Assembly: GCA_045612925.1 (NCBI GenBank)
Contig: JAZKZX010000060.1
Location: 31,096-95,095, forward strand
DNA length: 64,000 nt
Direction: 5' to 3'
Source: UBA1189 sp045612925
Lineage (GTDB): Bacteria; Bacteroidota; Bacteroidia; Bacteroidales; Bacteroidaceae
The notes under the pieces are model-generated. The model saw only the letters and a list, made by a program, of their open reading frames with translations. It ran no database searches and was not told the origin of the DNA. Below, piece by piece: positions 58,177 through 64,000 of this stretch. Numbering within the stretch: the stretch's first letter is position 1; each line of letters opens with the position of its first letter. A program made the translations under genes and the position numbers.

Positions 58177-59393
58177 TGCGATGTGATATGGGAAAGATTA
58201 CATTGACAAATATTGCTGAGGAACTATCTGCTAAAAGTGAACTCAATAAAGAAACAACAGAAGTTTTCGTAAAAGCTCTTATAGATACAATAGAAAAGGG
58301 CCTTTATAATGATAAAGTAGTAAAGGTCAAGGGGCTAGGTACTTTTAAACTTCTGGAAGTGAGTGATCGAAGTAGTGTAGATGTAAACACGGGAGAACGA
58401 ATAACGATCAAGGGCTATAATAAGGTGAGTTTTACTCCAGATAGCGCCATGAAGGAGTTTGTGAACCGCCCTTTCTCGCATTTCGAACCTACAGAACTAA
58501 AAGAAGGATATCCCGAAGAAGAATTTATAGAAGGGGGAGTCTTGCCTGAAGGAAGTGAAGATGAAGAGGAACTTGAGGTAATGGAAGAATTCCAAAATCC
58601 AGTTGTTTCAGAGTCTGTAGAGGATTCAGTAAGCAATTTTGAAGTAGAACTAATTCCTTCAGTAATAGAAACTGATGATGTTATAGTCGATTCTGAAGTT
58701 CCAGCAGTTGATAACGCAAAGAATGGTGCCGAAGATATAGGTACTGAAGAGGGTATTGTGGAGAATACTGTAGAGCATATTGGGAAGGCTAATGAGGTAG
58801 ACGAAACTCCTGTGATTACGCTCGCAGTTGGTCAATCTACACCTTCGGGTAAACCTAAAAGACATCGTGTTGGTATGGTATTTATACTGTTGGTGTTTTT
58901 TGGTTTGGCCGCAGGAGCAATTCGTTATTTTATGCCCGAAGATATAGCTGTCGAAACAGCTGGTGATGATATCGTGGTAAATCCTAATCTGCAGGAAGAA
59001 TTAGGTGAGGAGTGGAAGAATATTCCGGAAATGAATGTTGCCACAGAAAGAGAGGAATCTACTATTGATAATACAGAACAGAAAGACAAGGACTTTGTTG
59101 CTGTTGCGACCCCAAAGGAAGGTGTTGTGGAAATTTCTGCTGAGACTTCTAATAATTTAAAAGAACTAAAAGATATAACCCTTGCAGATACAACTGATTA
59201 TACTATTGTAGGTACGCAAGTGGTGCATACCTTGAGGAATGGTGAAACTATTATCTCGTTGTCTAATAAATATTATGGAGACAAGCGCTTATGGCCCTAT
59301 ATTGTAAAACATAATAATATAAAAGAGTTTAATAAGGTGTCTATTGGCATGAAGGTTGCTATTCCTATTCTGAAAGAAAAGACAGTAGAGTAA
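58176..59393 (+). CDS. HU-domain, transmembrane, LysM fusion protein
   Basis: A 405-residue protein. Residues 5-97 are an HU domain (VKVKGLGTFKLLEV, NTGERITIKGYNKVSF). An acidic linker (100-225) follows, then KPKRHR and one membrane helix (232-253), then a periplasmic linker and a C-terminal LysM (about 350-402: RNGETIISLSNKYYGDKRLWPYIVKHNN). The positive residues before the helix put HU in the cytoplasm and LysM in the periplasm, so one chain may join DNA to peptidoglycan. ATG at 58188 is an alternative start. Confidence 0.88.
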   Translation: MRCDMGKITLTNIAEELSAKSELNKETTEVFVKALIDTIEKGLYNDKVVKVKGLGTFKLLEVSDRSSVDVNTGERITIKGYNKVSFTPDSAMKEFVNRPFSHFEPTELKEGYPEEEFIEGGVLPEGSEDEEELEVMEEFQNPVVSESVEDSVSNFEVELIPSVIETDDVIVDSEVPAVDNAKNGAEDIGTEEGIVENTVEHIGKANEVDETPVITLAVGQSTPSGKPKRHRVGMVFILLVFFGLAAGAIRYFMPEDIAVETAGDDIVVNPNLQEELGEEWKNIPEMNVATEREESTIDNTEQKDKDFVAVATPKEGVVEISAETSNNLKELKDITLADTTDYTIVGTQVVHTLRNGETIISLSNKYYGDKRLWPYIVKHNNIKEFNKVSIGMKVAIPILKEKTVE

Positions 59394-59438
59394 GTCTTTT
59401 GCTCTCTCTATAATGGTTTGATAAAAGTTTAATAGTAT

Positions 59439-60458
59439 ATGTTTAAGTTTGCAAATCCTAATGCATTATTCCTATATGTATTATTATTAGGTGTTGTTGC
59501 GTTGTATTTTTATGCAGGCTATCGTCGAAGAAGCGCATTATGTAGGTATGGTGATCCAAAGTTGTTGGCAGAGCTCATGCCCGAAGTGTCGCCCCGTCGT
59601 CCGCAGATTAAATTTTGGGTAACTTTTGTTTCCCTTTGTTTTATGGTCTTGCTTATTGCTCGTCCGCAATATGGTTCAAAAGTGGAAATGGTAAAGCGAC
59701 AAGGTATAGAAACTATTATCGCTTTGGATGTCTCCAATTCTATGCTTGCTGAGGATGTCGCTCCCAATCGTTTGGAGAAATCGAAGAATATCATCTCTCG
59801 TCTTGTTGAAGACTTCGAGGATGATAAGGTCGGGCTTATCGTTTTTGCTGGTGATGCCTTTATTCAGTTGCCCATCACAAACGATTTTATCTCTGCCAAG
59901 ATGTTTCTAGAATCTATTAATCCTGGGCTTATCACCCGTCAGGGTACTAATATCAAGGCGGCTATTGATATGGCCACTCGTAGCTTTACTCCACGAGAAG
60001 GCGTTGGAAAGGCGATCATTATTATTACTGATGGAGAAAACCATGAGGGAGGTGCTATAGAAGCAGCTAAAGCTGCTTCCGAGAAGGGTATGATGGTATA
60101 TGTCTTGGGTGTAGGTTCACCGAATGGAGCTCCTATTCCTGGAAGTCGTGTGAATGATTTTCGTCGTGACAAGGATGGTAATGTTATCGTTACGAAACTT
60201 AATGAACAAATGTGTCAAGAGATTGCGGCTGTGGGTAATGGAGTATATATTCGTATTGACAATACCAATAATGGACAAAAATTGTTACAGAATGAGATTG
60301 ACAAGCTCGCAAAGGCCGAACTTGAGACTGCAGTGTACTCTGAATATAATGAGCAGTTTCAGGTGATGGCGTGGGTTGCTTTCGTTCTTCTTCTTCTTGA
60401 AATGCTTGTAATGTTGAAGAAGAATCCAAAGTTGAAGGGATTCAATCTTTTTGGCTGA
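59439..60458 (+). CDS. batB: VWA-domain aerotolerance protein BatB
   Basis: A 339-residue membrane protein: two N-terminal helices (8-26, 56-75), a von Willebrand A domain with MIDAS D97-x-S99-x-S101 (ALDVSNSML), TDGENHEGGA and GVGSPNGAPI, and a C-terminal helix (about 303-325). Its full length matches BatB closely. The usual moxR, DUF58, batA and batC/D neighbours are absent here. Follows the HU/LysM gene by 45 nt. Confidence 0.9.
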   Translation: MFKFANPNALFLYVLLLGVVALYFYAGYRRRSALCRYGDPKLLAELMPEVSPRRPQIKFWVTFVSLCFMVLLIARPQYGSKVEMVKRQGIETIIALDVSNSMLAEDVAPNRLEKSKNIISRLVEDFEDDKVGLIVFAGDAFIQLPITNDFISAKMFLESINPGLITRQGTNIKAAIDMATRSFTPREGVGKAIIIITDGENHEGGAIEAAKAASEKGMMVYVLGVGSPNGAPIPGSRVNDFRRDKDGNVIVTKLNEQMCQEIAAVGNGVYIRIDNTNNGQKLLQNEIDKLAKAELETAVYSEYNEQFQVMAWVAFVLLLLEMLVMLKKNPKLKGFNLFG

Positions 60459-60554
60459 GTATTAAAGCGCGTACAAAGGTTGCACTATAAAACCATTTCT
60501 ATCTCATTTATCTATAGTGAGAACGAGCAACTAAATTTACTCATTGATTGGATA

Positions 60555-60592
60555 AAAAAATAGCACTGTCGTATGCGGCAGTGCTATTTTTT
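60555..60592. terminator. Bidirectional terminator between batB and the sulfatase gene
   Basis: AAAAAATAGCACTG pairs with CAGTGCTATTTTTT around a 10-nt loop. T runs result on both strands. Confidence 0.88.
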
Positions 60593-60614
60593 ATTAGCTA
60601 TATTGGAATTTTAA

Positions 60615-62168
60615 CTATTCTTGGTTTCGAATAGGATCGTCATATTGTTCTTGAAGAGCTTCAAGTTTCTTCATCATACGATTGGTTATGCGATCTGTGC
60701 CAGGCTTGCCGTAGAGATTGTTTAGCTCATTGGGGTCTTTCTTCAAGTCATACAACTCCCATGTGTTAATGTCGTTGTAGAAGTGGATGAGCTTGTAGCG
60801 TTCGTCTCGTACACCATAGTGACGCTTCACATAGTGCTCGGCAGGGAACTCATAGAAATGGTAGTAAAGAGCATCGCGCCATCTTGTCCTTTCTCCTTTA
60901 AGCAAAGGAAGGAATGATTCACCATGCATCTCTTCAGGTACCTCTATGCCTGCTAGGTCAAGGAAGGTAGGGCCATAGTCGATGTTTTGTACCAACTGGG
61001 TCACATCACCCTTCTTGCCGCCAGGCAAACGCACGAGCAATGGTGTGCGGAACGACTCTTCGTACATGAAGCGCTTGTCAAACCATCCGTGTTCGCCCAT
61101 GTAGAAGCCTTGGTCTGATGTGTATACAATCATGGTGTTTTCCAACAATCCTTCTTTCTCGAGGTAGTCAAGCACGATACCTATGTTGCGGTCTACCGAA
61201 GTGATGACACGCAGGTAGTCGCGCATGTATTGCTGGAATTTCCATTCTGCCAGTTCGTTGCCTGATAGGTTACGTGCTTTGAAGTCTGCAATCACAGGGT
61301 CGTAGTGACGGTCCCAAGCAGCTTGCACATCGGGGCGCATGCGTTGGCGGTACATTTCGCGTCCCCAACCTTCATAGGCACTATGCAACTCGTTTTCACG
61401 GTCTGCCATCTTGAGGTCATATACGATACTCATGTCTTTGGCAATGCTCATCCCCTGTTGTTGTGCGGCGAGACGCCCTTCGTAGTTGTCGTAGAATGTT
61501 TCGGGTACGGGGAAATTGCTATCGCTGAAGAGTTCGAGGTCGCAAGTGTCAGGCATCCATGTGCGGTGAGGAGCCTTGTGGTGCAAAAGAAGACAGAAAG
61601 GCTTCTCGGGGTTACGCAGGCTATCAAGCCAGTTGATGGCTACATCGGTAGTGATATTGGTAGCATAACCTTCACGCTGTATCTTCTCTCCGTTACGGAT
61701 GAAATAGGGATCGTAGTATTCACCCTGGCCGATAAGTATATCCCAATAATTAAAACCCGTAGGATTCGATGCCAGATGCCACTTACCTACAACGGCTGTT
61801 TCATATCCCGCCTGTTGTAACAGCTTGGGGAAGGTGAGCTGCGAACCATCGAAATAGGTGTGGTTGTTGGTGAAACCATTAGCATGACTATGCTTACCAG
61901 TGAGCATACAAGCGCGGCTGGGACCACTGATTGAGTTAGCAACGAAGCTATTGGTGAAGCGTACACCTTCGTTGGCAATACGATCAATATTGGGAGTTTC
62001 AATGTAGCGCTGGTCATAAGCACTGATGGTTTGGTACGAGTGGTCGTCGCACATGATGAAAAGGATGTTCATCGGCTGTTCAGGTACCACAGCCTCTTGT
62101 TTCTTGTCGCCTCCCGTGCAAGCAGCAAGACCTGCAAGTGCGGGAAGGAGGAGGTGATTCTTTTGCAT
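60615..62168 (-). CDS. S1-family sulfatase lipoprotein (Ser-type)
   Basis: A 517-residue protein with a lipobox at LAAC17. Metal Asp41-Asp42 (MCDDHS), the formylglycine motif S81-G-P-S-R85 followed by ACMLTGK, GKWHLA, and HKAPHRTW. A Ser at the motif's first position means that it must be matured by an anaerobic radical-SAM enzyme (anSME). The overall sequence resembles heparan/mucin GlcNAc-6-sulfatases (S1_11-like), but this cannot be settled by eye. With the sialic-acid genes it fits mucin use. Confidence 0.88.
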   Translation of the reverse strand: MQKNHLLLPALAGLAACTGGDKKQEAVVPEQPMNILFIMCDDHSYQTISAYDQRYIETPNIDRIANEGVRFTNSFVANSISGPSRACMLTGKHSHANGFTNNHTYFDGSQLTFPKLLQQAGYETAVVGKWHLASNPTGFNYWDILIGQGEYYDPYFIRNGEKIQREGYATNITTDVAINWLDSLRNPEKPFCLLLHHKAPHRTWMPDTCDLELFSDSNFPVPETFYDNYEGRLAAQQQGMSIAKDMSIVYDLKMADRENELHSAYEGWGREMYRQRMRPDVQAAWDRHYDPVIADFKARNLSGNELAEWKFQQYMRDYLRVITSVDRNIGIVLDYLEKEGLLENTMIVYTSDQGFYMGEHGWFDKRFMYEESFRTPLLVRLPGGKKGDVTQLVQNIDYGPTFLDLAGIEVPEEMHGESFLPLLKGERTRWRDALYYHFYEFPAEHYVKRHYGVRDERYKLIHFYNDINTWELYDLKKDPNELNNLYGKPGTDRITNRMMKKLEALQEQYDDPIRNQE

Positions 62169-62236
62169 TTGTGTGTTGTGTTTATTGGTTATTTAAATTC
62201 TGAATAATCGAAAATCCAAATGTTTCAATATTATTC

Positions 62237-63163
62237 TCAGTTCTCATTTTCACTTGCAAGAGCTGTTACCTTACGGAAGGCAGCAGGCACTGGAGCCTCA
62301 AAGTGCATCAACTCGCGTGTTACAGGATGCACGATTGACAAACGGTGATTATGTAACATCAGTCGGCCTATAGGGTTAGTAGCACCACCATACTTGCGAT
62401 CGCCAGCTACCGGATTACCTATTTCGGCTAATTGTACGCGTATCTGGTTCTTGCGTCCAGTGAAAATCTGTATGTCGAGTAGGGCATGGTAATTGTTGTT
62501 CTGCACTACGCGGTAACGTGTCACGGCCAATCGGCCCTCATCAGGTTTGCGGGCTACATATACTTTCATATTGTTGTTGTTCTCAACAAGGTTATGTCGT
62601 AACTCCTGTTGAGGCATTTCGGGGCACCCTTCTACGACTGCTGTGTAAGAACGCTCGCGTACATAATTGTCCCAATTGTAGCGTAACTCGCGTTGTAGGT
62701 CTGGATCTTTAGCAAAAACGAGGATTCCTGAAGTGTATTGATCCAAACGGTGACATACATAAGCCATTGAGCGGGCATCCTTTTGTTTCAAGTAATCGGT
62801 GAGTAGGCTTTGCGCAGTCTTTTTGTTGGTGTCGCGTCCCATGGTTAACAAGCCTGCAGCTTTCTCTACTACCACGAGATACTTATCTTCGTAGATGATG
62901 TGGAGCTGGTTGGCACGCAGTACAGCAAAGGGGCGAGTGAAGTTCACCGAAACTCTATCGCGCGGAGTGAGCGGAGTGTCAAATTGGGTGAGTGGTTGCC
63001 CATTTACTGCCACATGATGATGAGCCAGCATTGATTTGATATCACTTTTGCTCTTCGGAGCAAGTACTAGGTATAAGAAGGGGAGCAATGTCGTTTCCTC
63101 TACGGGTGAGTAGTGGAATATCTGATTGGGTCCTTTCTTGCCGTGTCGTTTATTGTTTCGCAT
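62237..63163 (-). CDS. RluA-family RNA pseudouridine synthase
   Basis: A 308-residue enzyme: S4 RNA-binding domain (about 20-75), then the catalytic domain with HRLD141QYTSGILVFAK, LDIQIFTGRKNQIRVQ, and GNPVAGDRKYGG. Asp141 is the catalytic residue. The RNA target (23S, 16S or tRNA site) cannot be told. Confidence 0.9.
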   Translation of the reverse strand: MRNNKRHGKKGPNQIFHYSPVEETTLLPFLYLVLAPKSKSDIKSMLAHHHVAVNGQPLTQFDTPLTPRDRVSVNFTRPFAVLRANQLHIIYEDKYLVVVEKAAGLLTMGRDTNKKTAQSLLTDYLKQKDARSMAYVCHRLDQYTSGILVFAKDPDLQRELRYNWDNYVRERSYTAVVEGCPEMPQQELRHNLVENNNNMKVYVARKPDEGRLAVTRYRVVQNNNYHALLDIQIFTGRKNQIRVQLAEIGNPVAGDRKYGGATNPIGRLMLHNHRLSIVHPVTRELMHFEAPVPAAFRKVTALASENEN

Positions 63164-63183
63164 TATTTATAATGTTTGTAACG

Positions 63184-63215
63184 CGAAGGTACGGCTTTAT
63201 GGGCAGATATGCAAA
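63184..63215 (-). promoter_or_regulatory. Promoter of the RluA-family gene
   Basis: Minus-strand TACCTTCG (63184-63191) and TTTG (63212-63215), 20 nt apart. Confidence 0.55.
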
Positions 63216-63511
63216 ATAAACATGCGAAAAAGAGATATTAGGTAATAATACTCCTATATATATATTATGTATATAGATCATCTGTGTTTGTAGGTATGAT
63301 TAAGTCGCTCTGGGTATATTCTGTGATAAATAGTGAAAAGTAAAAGGCTTCATGCTATTTTGCGTATAGTCATTTTGATGGATTTTTATATTTTGCAACA
63401 TAAAGATGTCAATTTTCTCGATTCGTTCATCATTTCTTTTATTTTGCTATTCTTGAAAACCAGTGTATTAGAAGATTTGTTAAAAAAACTCACAAAAAAG
63501 TCTTGATAATG

Positions 63512-63543
63512 TTTGGTGGGTAATATAAAAGTATCTACCTTTG
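63512..63543 (+). promoter_or_regulatory. Ribosomal RNA promoter
   Basis: TTTG at 63512-63515, 20 nt, TACCTTTG at 63536-63543, about 215 nt above the mature 16S end. The 600-bp stretch 63164-63759 holds this promoter, the promoter of the RluA gene and the rRNA leader; no gene is seen. Confidence 0.75.
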
Positions 63544-63759
63544 CATCCGCAATCGAGAGGGACACCCCTTGAGATGGTTGAAAGAAAGAGTTCTTTGAAA
63601 ATATTTTCCATACAGACAAGTAGTACAAGAAGCAATTCTGTGATGTCGTCATAGAATTGGGTAATTGAACGAACCGTCAAGTTTTTATTTCCTTTTAAGT
63701 AGATAAGGATACATCACGAGCAGAGTCAAAAGATGCCTTCGGGCATACAGAAATATTTT

Positions 63760-64000
63760 ACAATGAAGAGTTTGATCCTGGCTCAGGATGAACGCTAGCT
63801 ACAGGCTTAACACATGCAAGTCGAGGGGTAGCACAGAGGAAGCTTGCTTCTTTGGGTGACGACCGGCGCACGGGTGAGTAACGCGTATCCGACCTACCCA
63901 TAACACGGGCACAGCCGCTCGAAAGAGTGATTGATTCCCGATATGTCTTTAGAGTAGATCTAATGATGAAAGATTTATCGGTTATGGATGGGGATGCGTA
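63760..64000 (+). rRNA. 16S ribosomal RNA, 5' part
   Basis: Begins near CAATGAAGAGTTTGATCCTG and continues with GATGAACGCTAGCTACAGGC and ACATGCAAGTCGAGGGG, the Bacteroidales form. GACCGGCGCACGGGTGAGTA follows. Cut by the window edge after about 240 nt. The family cannot be named with certainty from this part. Confidence 0.97.

Noticed and set aside
63386..63652. 88-codon minus-strand frame before 16S rRNA
   Set aside because: It crosses the rRNA promoter and leader, has no promoter and no recognisable sequence.

Overview
The window is from a Bacteroidota (order Bacteroidales) chromosome. Support: promoters have the Bacteroidales form (-33 TTTG, about 20 nt, -7 TAnnTTTG) and no Shine-Dalgarno; the genes include RF1, a class-2 PyrF, BatB, a NanM/NanT fusion with an AGE-type NanE, GDP-fucose synthesis and an S1 sulfatase; and a 16S rRNA gene of Bacteroidales type begins at the right edge. 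The family is not settled; a gut-associated Bacteroidaceae/Prevotellaceae-like host is likely from the mucin-sugar genes.

Layout. (1) 1-19.3 kb is an accessory island of regulatory or stress-type genes: two AlbA_2 (Schlafen-like) proteins, one with a WYL-like C-terminus, a PfkB kinase, three WG-repeat proteins, an AAA+ ATPase, a Sel1-repeat operon, two paralogous proteins starting PTYPLDRRVLEII, a very large fusion (methyltransferase-like + Ser/Thr kinase + macro-like domain) and a PPP-type phosphatase. Six promoters here share one dyad (GTG-AATCYTGTA-CAC) at an identical distance from the -7 box, so much of the island looks like one regulon. A WG/PLDRR gene pair is present twice, and a 3' scrap of pfkB lies beside the second pair. 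(2) 19.2-35 kb is mostly housekeeping: FKBP isomerase, UDP-glucose dehydrogenase, aminopeptidase P, RF1, PyrF, an HD hydrolase, an EF-hand-like membrane protein, an ABC ATPase, riboflavin synthase, PrmA, a His/Ser-rich exported protein and a FadL-like outer-membrane protein. (3) 35.1-40.0 kb is a TolC-HlyD-permease-permease export operon without an ATPase gene. (4) 40.1-43.7 kb makes GDP-L-fucose (ManC, Gmd, Fcl). (5) 43.8-48.9 kb, opposite strand, is a glycosyltransferase, NanE-type epimerase and NanM-NanT transporter. (6) 49-60.5 kb holds a META lipoprotein, ClC transporter, nitroreductase, lipoprotein, tRNA-Arg, YccF, Ca/Na exchanger, PheS, FtsY, RimO, HU, an HU-TM-LysM protein and BatB. 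(7) 60.6-64 kb holds a Ser-type sulfatase lipoprotein, an RluA-family synthase, the rRNA promoter and the 5' end of 16S rRNA.

Two themes run across genes. First, the island pairs a protein kinase with a protein phosphatase whose promoter carries the shared operator. Second, the genome carries several dispersed hairpin repeats between genes, and similar repeats appear to have entered reading frames in frame (ugd twice, an ABC-2 permease, probably rimO), much like palindromic elements reported in Rickettsia.
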